This document shows positions 8,438 to 14,919 of a DNA stretch of 18,260 bases, one piece after another (within the stretch, counting starts at the first letter, position 1; every line of letters starts with the position of its first letter). Both the position numbers and the translations under genes were made by a program. The notes under the pieces were generated by a model. It was given only the letters and a program-made list of their open reading frames with translations, searched no databases and had not been told where the DNA came from. The DNA lies in NCBI GenBank assembly GCA_020441225.1, contig JAGRMP010000069.1:1-18260 (forward strand). The letters run 5' to 3'. This DNA is from Maritimibacter sp. Its GTDB lineage: Bacteria; Pseudomonadota; Alphaproteobacteria; Rhodobacterales; Rhodobacteraceae.

Positions 8438-9144
8438 TGCTCGAAACCCTCCATCGCACCAGCGAGGACATTTTCCAGGGGCTGGTCGACAGCGGCGCCG
8501 CAGGCCCGGTGGCGGTGGCCGTGACGGATCCCCGCCGCGAATACACCGGGGCCTTTCCCGCCGAGATCGACGAATTGCCCCGCGCGGTCGACAAACGCCG
8601 CCGCGAGTACATCGCCGGCCGCGTCGCCGCCCACCGGGCGATGGAAAAGCTCGGGCTGAGCGCGCGGCCCGTTCTCGCGAACCGGGTCCGCGCGCCCTCG
8701 TGGCCGCGCGGCCTGGCCGGCAGCCTCAGTCACAACGATACGACCTGCGTTGCCGCCGTCGCCCGGGCCGCGCAGGTGCGCAGCCTCGGGATCGACGTCG
8801 AGGACGATACGCCCCTCGCGGCCGATCTTGTCGCCACCATCTGCACCGTCGAAGAACGCGCCTGGCTGGCGACCCAGTCCGACCCCGCGCGGGGCCGCCT
8901 TGCCAAACTGATCTTCAGCGCCAAGGAAGCGGTCTACAAATGCCAGTATCCGGTCAGCCACCGGGTGCTCGATTTCAACGCCGTCCTGGTGACGCCGGAT
9001 GTCGATACCGGCCAGTTCGAGGCGACGTTCCTCGAACGCGCCGGCCCGTTCCCGATGCATGCCCGGCTCGACGGCCGCTTTGCCGTCTCGGGCGGGCTGA
9101 TCCACACCGCCATCGTGCTGCCGCCGGATGCGGTGCCGGGCTGA
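8434..9144 (+). CDS. 4'-phosphopantetheinyl transferase, Sfp/EntD type
   Basis: This 236-residue protein should transfer the phosphopantetheine arm of coenzyme A to the conserved Ser of carrier domains, here plausibly PKS Ser940 and NRPS Ser1095. Family motifs are in order: RREYIAGRVAAHRAM (about 52-66), WPRGLAGSLSHND, GIDVEDD (119-125) with metal ligands Asp121 and Glu123, and FSAKEAVYK (161-169) with Glu165. The length fits the EntD branch. Its ATG lies within ATGA at 8434-8437, overlapping the NRPS stop by 4 bp, so translation is probably coupled; a second ATG at 8437 is an alternative start. It is the last gene of the operon. A dedicated transferase at the end of an assembly-line operon is common. 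Confidence 0.94.
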   Translation: MMLETLHRTSEDIFQGLVDSGAAGPVAVAVTDPRREYTGAFPAEIDELPRAVDKRRREYIAGRVAAHRAMEKLGLSARPVLANRVRAPSWPRGLAGSLSHNDTTCVAAVARAAQVRSLGIDVEDDTPLAADLVATICTVEERAWLATQSDPARGRLAKLIFSAKEAVYKCQYPVSHRVLDFNAVLVTPDVDTGQFEATFLERAGPFPMHARLDGRFAVSGGLIHTAIVLPPDAVPG

Positions 9145-9178
9145 TCCGGGCCGGATGCGGGCCGGACGCCGGACTGAC

Positions 9179-9214
9179 CCGGCGTGGCGCCCCGGCGCCC
9201 CGGCGCCGGTTTCT
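9179..9214 (+). terminator. Possible intrinsic terminator of the PKS/NRPS operon
   Basis: CCGGCG (9179-9184) can pair with CGCCGG (9204-9209), and inner GGCGCC units can pair as well. TTT then CT follows from 9210. It sits in the 68-bp gap between convergent genes. The T tract is short and overlaps the stop codon of the minus-strand gene, so this is tentative. Confidence 0.35.
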
Positions 9215-10265
9215 ACTGCGGGCGGAACCGCTCCCAGTTCAGATCGCGGAAGCACGGCCCCTGGACCGCTTCGCCGAACTTGATGTCGTTGTGGCCCCCG
9301 TTCCACTCGATGATCTTCACCTTGCCCGCCTTGTCCACCGACAGATCCCAGCCGATGCAGCGCACGAAGGGCAGCTTGAGGTGGTTCTGGGTGACCACGC
9401 GGACGCAGTCGGCATAGTTCGGGATGACCTTGTCCCGGAAGGCGACGCCGGAATCGGGGTGTGCGTCGGTTGTCAGCCAGTTCGGCAGATAGCCCAGCTC
9501 TCCCAGCGCGCCGGTCTCGCGGTCGATGGCGATCCGCACATGGCTCGCGGATTGGACATGGGTGTCGGCACCGCGCCCGAGCCGCAGGTAGCCCGCGCGC
9601 AGCGAAACCGCGCCCGCGTCGTCGGTCGCGGTGGTCATCCGCAACGTGGCCACCGAGTTCGGCGAAAAGGCGTCGAAGAACGGGTGCTGCTCGATATGGC
9701 TCTGGAACAGGCCGTTTCCGAGCCTGCGGACCTCGTCCAGATCAAGCGTGGCGCGGTCGAAGAAATGGACGCCGATGCCCTGCATCGACTTGTCGAGCTT
9801 GAATACGACCCGGTCGCTGTCGCCGAAGATCACGTCGCGTTCCCGGCCTTCGCGGATCGCGTTGCCGTCGCGGTCGATGAACACGCCGTTGACATAGGCG
9901 CCGACGTCGGGAAATTCCGCCGCCCCGAACAGCCGGGTGTTCAGCGCCCGGCAGTCGGTGATCTCGCCATAGGCGCCGCTGATCTGGCCGACCACCCGTT
10001 CGCCGTAGAAATTGTCCGGTATCCAGCCCTCTTTGAATTCGCCGCGGACCGTCGCGTAGAAGTACAGCCAGGGGGCGTATTTCCTGCCGCCGAGCACGTC
10101 CTGCGCATAGGCTTCGCACTGGCGCTTCATCGCCGGGTCGAGCGACACGCCGGCCTTTTCGTGATCCTTCAGCAGGCTCGCAACCCATTTGGCGTTCGAC
10201 CGGTTGTATTGGTAGCTCCACCCGGCCCGAGCGGCCGTCTTCAAAGCGTCGACAAGACCTGTCAT
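9213..10265 (-). CDS. Sugar-transfer-associated ATP-grasp family protein
   Basis: This 350-residue protein resembles the ATP-grasp family found beside sugar-transfer genes. ATP-grasp enzymes usually join a carboxylate to an amine or similar nucleophile through an acyl phosphate, but the reaction of this subgroup is not established to my knowledge. Visible features are a nucleotide-binding segment VFKLDKSMQGIGV (154-166), the strand SVATLRMTT (204-212), and a C-terminal metal/ATP segment with GWDLSVD (305-311) and IIEWNGGHND (318-327), where Glu320 and Asn322 are likely Mg ligands. No signal peptide is seen. The frame is open upstream to 10391, but ATG 10265 follows a strong SD and starts the recognisable domain. 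The gene converges on the PKS/NRPS operon with a 68-bp gap, and ends at TAG 9213-9215. Its partner substrate is unknown. Confidence 0.85.
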   Translation of the reverse strand: MTGLVDALKTAARAGWSYQYNRSNAKWVASLLKDHEKAGVSLDPAMKRQCEAYAQDVLGGRKYAPWLYFYATVRGEFKEGWIPDNFYGERVVGQISGAYGEITDCRALNTRLFGAAEFPDVGAYVNGVFIDRDGNAIREGRERDVIFGDSDRVVFKLDKSMQGIGVHFFDRATLDLDEVRRLGNGLFQSHIEQHPFFDAFSPNSVATLRMTTATDDAGAVSLRAGYLRLGRGADTHVQSASHVRIAIDRETGALGELGYLPNWLTTDAHPDSGVAFRDKVIPNYADCVRVVTQNHLKLPFVRCIGWDLSVDKAGKVKIIEWNGGHNDIKFGEAVQGPCFRDLNWERFRPQ

Positions 10266-10270
10266 ATGCC

Positions 10271-10279
10271 CTCCTCCTC
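10271..10279 (-). promoter_or_regulatory. Strong ribosome binding site that decides the ATP-grasp start
   Basis: On the minus strand GAGGAGGAG lies 5 nt before ATG 10265. This favours that ATG over upstream in-frame candidates such as the one at 10391. Confidence 0.75.
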
Positions 10280-10282
10280 GCA

Positions 10283-10308
10283 ATATCGTAGCGCTGGCCT
10301 GGCGATAT
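10283..10308. repeat. Inverted repeat ATATCG-14-CGATAT upstream of the ATP-grasp gene
   Basis: ATATCG (10283-10288) and CGATAT (10303-10308) are perfect 6-bp arms 20 bp apart start to start. The repeat lies just upstream of the RBS of the ATP-grasp gene, in its presumed 5' untranslated region. It could be an operator or an mRNA hairpin. Confidence 0.5.
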
Positions 10309-10349
10309 CTCCCTGACCGACGCTGTTGTTCCCGAACAGATCGCCGGGA

Positions 10350-10365
10350 TCCCGCAAATTCGGGA
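10350..10365. repeat. Inverted repeat TCCCG-6-CGGGA
   Basis: TCCCGCAAATTCGGGA has perfect 5-bp arms around CAAATT. It contains CGCAAATTCGG (10353-10363), which occurs again at 16212-16222 upstream of the Wzz-like gene. Confidence 0.5.
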
Positions 10366-10387
10366 CGTTTCATCCGTAACGTACCGA

Positions 10388-10404
10388 ACATAACCGCGGT
10401 ATGT
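10388..10404. repeat. Near-perfect palindrome ACATAACCGCGGTATGT
   Basis: ACAT and ATGT flank the perfect palindrome ACCGCGGT (10393-10400); a single extra A breaks the symmetry. It lies 2 bp from the next inverted repeat, in the shared divergent promoter region, and resembles a dimeric transcription factor site. The regulator is unknown. Confidence 0.5.
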
Positions 10405-10406
10405 GA

Positions 10407-10427
10407 CGCAAAATAGGAGGTTTTGCG
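10407..10427. repeat. Perfect inverted repeat CGCAAAA-7-TTTTGCG
   Basis: Arms at 10407-10413 and 10421-10427 are perfect 7-bp complements around TAGGAGG, 14 bp start to start. It lies in a locally AT-richer part of the divergent region. Size and symmetry fit an operator for a dimeric repressor or activator. Confidence 0.6.
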
Positions 10428-10575
10428 ACCAAAGGCTCGCGATCCGGCGACGGGAACGGGCGCGGCGCATTGGCGCGGTGTCGGACCGGGTCCCGGCCGC
10501 GACCGCGCCGCGGGCTACGCCTGCCGCGGTCCGGCATGTGCGGGCCGGCGCCCGCCGAGATGACTGAAAGTTTAT

Positions 10576-10593
10576 TGCCCGGGTGGTCGGGCA
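10576..10593. repeat. Hairpin TGCCCG-6-CGGGCA upstream of the glycosidase gene
   Basis: Perfect 6-bp arms (10576-10581 and 10588-10593) enclose GGTGGT, about 75 bp before the glycosidase start. No T run follows on either strand, so it does not look like a terminator. Confidence 0.4.
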
Positions 10594-10630
10594 CCCTTGC
10601 GGAGTGTATGATTTAACATCACTTTTCCAG

Positions 10631-10663
10631 TGTTTGGGGGACGTCATACGATGCCTGGGGGAC
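10631..10663 (+). repeat. Two direct copies of TGyyTGGGGGAC, 21 bp apart, before the glycosidase start
   Basis: TGTTTGGGGGAC (10631-10642) and TGCCTGGGGGAC (10652-10663) match at 10 of 12 positions. The 21-bp spacing is two helical turns. The second copy supplies the GGGGGA that is the only SD-like element, 5 nt before ATG 10668. Confidence 0.65.
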
Positions 10664-10667
10664 TATT

Positions 10668-12371
10668 ATGATCCGGATTGCGAACATTCTGTTGGCCGCT
10701 TTGCTACTGTTCACGGCGCCGACACGGGCAGAGGCCGAAGGGGTCGGAATCAACCTCTCCTCGGCGGTCGACTGGAGCACCGCGCTGCCGTTTCTCGATC
10801 TGATGAAGACCGCGCGGCCCTGGATCGGGCACGGCGACGGCGAATGGCAGGTGATGAACCGCGACGATCTGGACGCCGCCGGTGTCCTCGACGAACACGG
10901 CTGGCCGATGTCGTTCCCGCCGGGGGTGAGTTCCATCGGCACGCTCGTGCTCACCGGCCAGCCCGACAACGCGCCGGGGGCCGCGGGGCGCTATGTGGTG
11001 CGCTGGCAGGGCACCGGCGAGATCAAGGTCGATCTCGGCGCGGCCAATATCACCTACGGGCCCAACACGGCGGAATTCGACTATGTGCCCGGCACCGACC
11101 TCGTCCACATCGAGATCGTCTCGACCGATCCGGCAGGCACCGGCGATTACATCCGCGACCTCTCCATCGTGCGCCAGGACCGCGTCGGGCTCTACACCGA
11201 TGGCGAGATGTTCAACCCCGACTGGCTCGCGCTCATCGACGGGTTCGAAGTGCTGCGCTTCATGGACTGGATGCACACCAACAACGCCACGCTCGCCCAT
11301 TGGGCGGACCGGCCGGAAGTCGGCGACGCGACCTGGCGCGAGCACGGCGTACCGGTCGAGGTCATGATCCGGCTCGCCGAAGAGCTCGGCGCCGATCCCT
11401 GGTTCAACATCCCCCATCTCGCCGACGACGACTTCGTGCGCAATTTCGCCGAGCTGGTGCACAACGAGCTCGACCCGGGGCGGCGGGCCTGGGTCGAATT
11501 CTCCAACGAGGTCTGGAACTGGCAGTTCGACCAGGCCCATTGGGCCGATGAACTGGGCAAGGCGCTGTGGCGGCGCGACCCGAGCTGGATCCAGATCTAC
11601 GCCGGCCGCGCCAGCGAGGTGGCCGACATCTGGACGGAGGTCTATGGCGCCGATGCCGAGGACCGGCTGGTGCGGGTGATCGCCACGCAGACCGGCTGGA
11701 TGGGGCTCGAACAGCAGATCCTCAACGCCTCGCGCTGGGTGGACGAGGAGCGCGGCCGCACCGCGCCGGGCGAGCATTTCGACGCCTATGCCATCACCGG
11801 CTATTTCGGCTCCCACCTGGGCCGCGGCGACTGGGCCGACCCGGTGCGCGACTGGATCGCCGAGAGCCGGACCGCCGCCGAGGCTGCGGCCGATGCCGAG
11901 GGCCTGACCGGGAGCGAGCGCGCGGCCTATGTCGAGGCGCATAAATACGACACCGCCGTGACCCGGACCTACGAGCATCTCGCCGGTGCCGACGGGCCGG
12001 ACCAGGACATCCACGACGTGGCGAAACTCACCGGCACCCTGTTCACCTACCACGCCGGAATCGCAAAGGAATGGGGGCTCGACCTTGTCGCCTACGAAGG
12101 CGGGACCCACGTGGTCGCGAGCTACGAAAACCACGACGACGACACGCTCAACGATTTTCTGATCTACTTCAACTACACGCCCGAGATGGCCGCGCTCTAC
12201 GATCAGGTCTTCGAAGGCTGGAAAGCCGTCGACGCCGGAGTCTTCGCCGCCTTCCTTGACGTGGAGCGGCCGAGCAAATACGGAAGCTGGGGCCACTTGC
12301 GCTACCTCGGCGACCAGAACCCGCGGTGGGATGCGCTGGTCGCGGCACGCGATGAGGTTGCGTCTGAATGA
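10668..12371 (+). CDS. Secreted glycoside hydrolase-like protein (clan GH-A style)
   Basis: The protein has 567 residues and begins with a signal peptide: MIRIANILL core and cleavage probably after AEA near residue 24, so it is exported. Residues about 100-165 (DLGAANITY, VHIEIVSTD) look beta-rich and could be a small carbohydrate-binding-like domain. The rest resembles a (beta/alpha)8 glycosidase: EFSNEVWNW puts the Asn-Glu acid/base pair at Asn280-Glu281, and LVAYEGG puts a candidate nucleophile at Glu477. I cannot assign a GH family. The context suggests it trims or remodels the locally made polysaccharide in the periplasm or outside. The stop overlaps the next start by 4 bp (ATGA 12368-12371), so the pair is coupled. 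The catalytic residues are assigned by motif only. Confidence 0.82.
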   Translation: MIRIANILLAALLLFTAPTRAEAEGVGINLSSAVDWSTALPFLDLMKTARPWIGHGDGEWQVMNRDDLDAAGVLDEHGWPMSFPPGVSSIGTLVLTGQPDNAPGAAGRYVVRWQGTGEIKVDLGAANITYGPNTAEFDYVPGTDLVHIEIVSTDPAGTGDYIRDLSIVRQDRVGLYTDGEMFNPDWLALIDGFEVLRFMDWMHTNNATLAHWADRPEVGDATWREHGVPVEVMIRLAEELGADPWFNIPHLADDDFVRNFAELVHNELDPGRRAWVEFSNEVWNWQFDQAHWADELGKALWRRDPSWIQIYAGRASEVADIWTEVYGADAEDRLVRVIATQTGWMGLEQQILNASRWVDEERGRTAPGEHFDAYAITGYFGSHLGRGDWADPVRDWIAESRTAAEAAADAEGLTGSERAAYVEAHKYDTAVTRTYEHLAGADGPDQDIHDVAKLTGTLFTYHAGIAKEWGLDLVAYEGGTHVVASYENHDDDTLNDFLIYFNYTPEMAALYDQVFEGWKAVDAGVFAAFLDVERPSKYGSWGHLRYLGDQNPRWDALVAARDEVASE

Positions 12372-13213
12372 CAGCACAGGACAGCCCGACGGTCAGCGTC
12401 ATCATCCCCGCCCATAACGAGGCGGGGTACCTCGGTCGCACCCTCGAGGCGCTGTTCGCCTCCGATATCGCCGGGCTCGACGCGCAAGCCATCGTGGTTG
12501 CCAACGGCTGTACCGACGACACCGTGGCGATCGCGCAGGGCCATGAGGCGCAGGCGCGCGCCGCGGGCTGGCGGTTCACCGTGGTGGACAGCGCCGAGGG
12601 CGGCAAGCCGCACGCGCTCGATCTCGGCGAGGCCGAGGCCACCGGCAGGGTGCTGGTGTATCTCGATGCCGACGTCCTCCTCACGCCCGGCGTGATCGGC
12701 GCGCTCGCCCGCGCGCTCGACACCGACACACCGCTCTACGGCGGCGCCACGCCGATCATCAGCCGGTCGCCCTCGGCGGTCACCCGGGCCTATGCCCGGA
12801 TCTGGACCCGGCTCCCCTTTTTCGAGACCCGCGCCCCGGGCTTCGGGCTGTTCGCGATGAACCGGGCGGGCCGGGCCCGTTGGGAGAGCTGGCCGCGCCT
12901 GCGCGGCGACGACGCGTTCGCCCGCCTCGTCTTCGCGCCCGCAGAACGCGTGCAGGTGCCCGAAACCTACGAATGGCCGCTGTCGGACGGGTTCCGCGCC
13001 CTGGTGCGCGTCCGCCGCCGGCAGGATCAGGGCGTGCGCGAGGTCATCGCCTATCGGCCCGATCTCGAAGCGAATGAAGACAAGGCACCGCTCGGCGCCG
13101 GGGGCACCCTCAAGCTCCTGGTGAGCGACCCAGTCGGCTGGGCCACCTATGCCGCGATCAAGCTCGCAAGCCGGATACCCGCCCGCAACGAACGCTGGGC
13201 CCGCGGCCGCTGA
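12368..13213 (+). CDS. Glycosyltransferase family 2
   Basis: This 281-residue GT-A enzyme starts with SVIIPAHNEAGYLGRTL (10-26), followed by IVVANGCTDDT (42-52), a GGKPHALDLG acceptor-loop segment (78-87) and the DxD motif YLDADVLL (Asp100 and Asp102). A GFGLFAMNR segment and the RGDD of LRGDDAF form the C-terminal catalytic part. No transmembrane segment is obvious, so it is probably cytoplasmic or peripheral, in contrast to multi-pass processive synthases. It is translationally coupled to the secreted glycosidase by a 4-bp overlap and is the last gene of that pair. Donor and acceptor are unknown. Confidence 0.9.
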   Translation: MTAQDSPTVSVIIPAHNEAGYLGRTLEALFASDIAGLDAQAIVVANGCTDDTVAIAQGHEAQARAAGWRFTVVDSAEGGKPHALDLGEAEATGRVLVYLDADVLLTPGVIGALARALDTDTPLYGGATPIISRSPSAVTRAYARIWTRLPFFETRAPGFGLFAMNRAGRARWESWPRLRGDDAFARLVFAPAERVQVPETYEWPLSDGFRALVRVRRRQDQGVREVIAYRPDLEANEDKAPLGAGGTLKLLVSDPVGWATYAAIKLASRIPARNERWARGR

Positions 13214-13395
13214 GCCGGGAACCCGGGTCTGACCGGGGCGGGAGCGCGGGCAGCCACGCCCTGGCCGGGCCGTGCGCCCGATCTCCCGGATACCGGAAAG
13301 GCGTGCCAACGCGGGCCGTCCGGCCGGCAGCGTGACCGCGGGAGGGACCGGCCGCGCTCCGGCCGCTGGCGACCAAACCGCAACCGCGGCAACGA

Positions 13396-13413
13396 CATAA
13401 TTTATTGATTATG
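13396..13413. repeat. AT-rich perfect inverted repeat CATAAT-6-ATTATG
   Basis: CATAAT (13396-13401) and ATTATG (13408-13413) are perfect complements around TTATTG. The stretch is unlike the surrounding GC-rich DNA. It could be a protein site, part of a termination region, or an unlisted promoter. Confidence 0.6.
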
Positions 13414-13431
13414 AATAGAAAAGTTTGCCCC

Positions 13432-13464
13432 CTGGCCCTTTGGAAAGGTGGTCTTCGGGGCCAG
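13432..13464 (-). terminator. Weak candidate terminator for the minus-strand operon
   Basis: CTGGCCC (13432-13438) pairs with GGGCCAG (13458-13464). Read on the minus strand, the stem is followed by GGGGGCAAAC and then TTTTCTATT. The 19-nt loop and the gap before the T run make it weak. It lies about 150 bp past the GT4 stop. Confidence 0.3.
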
Positions 13465-13617
13465 AAGGTCCGGCGGTCAGCGCGTCTGCGGAGGAAATTC
13501 GGCCGGGCACCGAGGCGGGAGGGGAATGGGCAACCGGGACGGGCAGGGGGCAGGGCGTGGCCAGGCCCGGTCCGGGGTCCTCGGGCCCGCCCGGATACAA
13601 AGCGGGTGTGCTAAGTG

Positions 13618-14826
13618 TCAGGCCACGGATTCGATGAAACCCGCGAGCCGGGCGGCCTGGCCGTCGATCCCGTGGCGCTCCAGCACCCGCGCGCGGCCGG
13701 CGCGGCCCATTTCGGCGCGGGTCTCGACCGGGGTTTCGGCAAGCGCGCCGATGGCGTCGGCCAGGGCCTGCGCATCGCCCGCCGGCACCAGCCAGCCGTT
13801 CTCGCCTTCGAGCACCAGTTCCGGCGCGCCGGCGATATAGGTCGAGATGATCGGCCGCGCCATCGCCATGGCTTCCATGATCACCATCGGCAGGCCCTCG
13901 GCGAAACTCGGCATGACCAGCGCGTCGGCGCGCGCGATCTCGGCGCGCACGCCCGCTTCGTCGAGCCAGCCGGTGATTTCGACCCGGTCGCCGAGACCGG
14001 CCGCGGCAATCGCGGTTTCCAGATCCGCCCGCAACTCGCCGTCGCCGACCAGTGCGAGCGTGACCTTCGGGCCGTCCGCGGGCAATTTCGCCATCGCCTC
14101 GACCAGCACCTTCTGCCCCTTCTGTTCCACGAACCGGCCGATCGCGACGAGGTGCAGCCCGTCGTGCGGCGGGGGCGGGGCCGGATCCTCGGGGAACACC
14201 GCGGGTTCGATCCCGCAATGCACCACCTTGACCTTGTCCCAATCGGCGAGCGGGGTCCACCGGCAGAGCTGGCTGCGGCCGAACTGGCTGACCCCCACGA
14301 CGAAGGCGCTGCGGGCGATCTTGTCGCTCAACGACAGAGCCGCGGGCGCGTCGAATTCTTCCGGCCCATGCACGGTGAAACTGTATCCCGGGCCGCCGAG
14401 CGCCCGGGTCAGCATCGCCACCGCGGCGGCATTGGTGCCGAAATGGGCATGCACATGGGTGACGCCCGCCGCCGTGCAGCGCGCTTTCACATCCGCGGCC
14501 TCGGCGAGGTAGATCAGGTGGCGGAGCCGTCCCAGCGGCGAAGCGCCACCGATCCTCCACGCCAGCTTGAAGGCGGCCCAGGCCGGTCCCGGCGCGCTCA
14601 GCACCGCGCGGGTCAGCCCCCGGGCAAGTCCCACCGCGCCGGCATCGAGCACATAGTCGGTCTTTTCCGCCTCTTCCCGGTCGCCCGGATCCACCAGCGT
14701 CAGGTGCGAGCGCCGCATCGCGAACCGGTGCACCTCGAGCCCCCGGCGTTCGAGAGCGCGCACTTCCCTGCGGATGAAGCTGTGGGACGGTTGCGGGTAG
14801 GTGTTCAGCACATAAGCGACGGTCAC
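13618..14826 (-). CDS. Glycosyltransferase family 4
   Basis: This 402-residue GT-B retaining enzyme resembles colanic-acid-type glycosyltransferases. The N-terminal acceptor half shows VLNTYPQPSHSFIRREV (6-22) and VHAHFGTNA. The C-terminal donor half has IGRFVEQKGQK and the signature E310-x7-E318 in AEGLPMVIMEAMA. It starts at GTG 14826 with AAAGAGG 6 nt upstream and ends at TGA 13618-13620. It is the last gene of the minus-strand operon, 93 bp after the Wzz-like gene. It probably adds one sugar to a polyprenyl-linked repeat unit made from the upstream sugar transferase product. The sugar is unknown. Confidence 0.93.
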   Translation of the reverse strand: MTVAYVLNTYPQPSHSFIRREVRALERRGLEVHRFAMRRSHLTLVDPGDREEAEKTDYVLDAGAVGLARGLTRAVLSAPGPAWAAFKLAWRIGGASPLGRLRHLIYLAEAADVKARCTAAGVTHVHAHFGTNAAAVAMLTRALGGPGYSFTVHGPEEFDAPAALSLSDKIARSAFVVGVSQFGRSQLCRWTPLADWDKVKVVHCGIEPAVFPEDPAPPPPHDGLHLVAIGRFVEQKGQKVLVEAMAKLPADGPKVTLALVGDGELRADLETAIAAAGLGDRVEITGWLDEAGVRAEIARADALVMPSFAEGLPMVIMEAMAMARPIISTYIAGAPELVLEGENGWLVPAGDAQALADAIGALAETPVETRAEMGRAGRARVLERHGIDGQAARLAGFIESVA

Positions 14827-14832
14827 GTTACG

Positions 14833-14839
14833 CCTCTTT
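14833..14839 (-). promoter_or_regulatory. Ribosome binding site setting the GT4 GTG start
   Basis: On the minus strand AAAGAGG lies 6 nt before GTG 14826, the only well-placed start for the conserved N-terminus. Confidence 0.7.
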
Positions 14840-14919
14840 CAACACGCGGGCGGCAGGGGCGAAGGGCCGGGAGCGGCACCGTCACGGCGCCGGACCCCGG
14901 CCGATCTCGCTTCGCCTGG

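Larger units (their letters stand above)
10266..10667. promoter_or_regulatory. Divergent intergenic region with several inverted repeats
   Basis: These 402 bp separate the minus-strand ATP-grasp gene from the plus-strand glycosidase gene and must hold both promoters. No coding sequence is convincing. The repeats at 10283-10308, 10350-10365, 10388-10404, 10407-10427, 10576-10593 and 10631-10663 are listed separately. TATGAT at 10607-10612 is a possible -10 for the glycosidase gene, but no good -35 lies at 16-18 bp, so its promoter is not assigned. Confidence 0.55.
13214..13617. other. Non-coding convergent intergenic region (404 bp)
   Basis: The GT2 gene (+) and GT4 gene (-) converge here. 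I see no credible gene or RNA. Most of it is very GC-rich, but 13395-13427 is strikingly AT-rich and carries an inverted repeat. A possible terminator hairpin sits beside it at 13432-13464. Confidence 0.6.

Noticed and set aside
9124..9160. Repeated CCGGATGCGG at the PPTase 3' end (9124-9133 and 9151-9160)
   Set aside because: A short GC-rich repeat 27 bp apart across the stop codon is best explained as a small local duplication. No function is indicated.
10266..10391. 42-residue N-terminal extension of the ATP-grasp protein
   Set aside because: The upstream in-frame ATG lacks the strong SD found before ATG 10265. The extension is Arg-rich and overlaps inverted repeats that look regulatory.
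10704..12377. Minus-strand open frame of 557 codons opposite the glycosidase
   Set aside because: The plus-strand frame has a signal peptide and catalytic-type motifs, whereas the minus-strand translation shows none.
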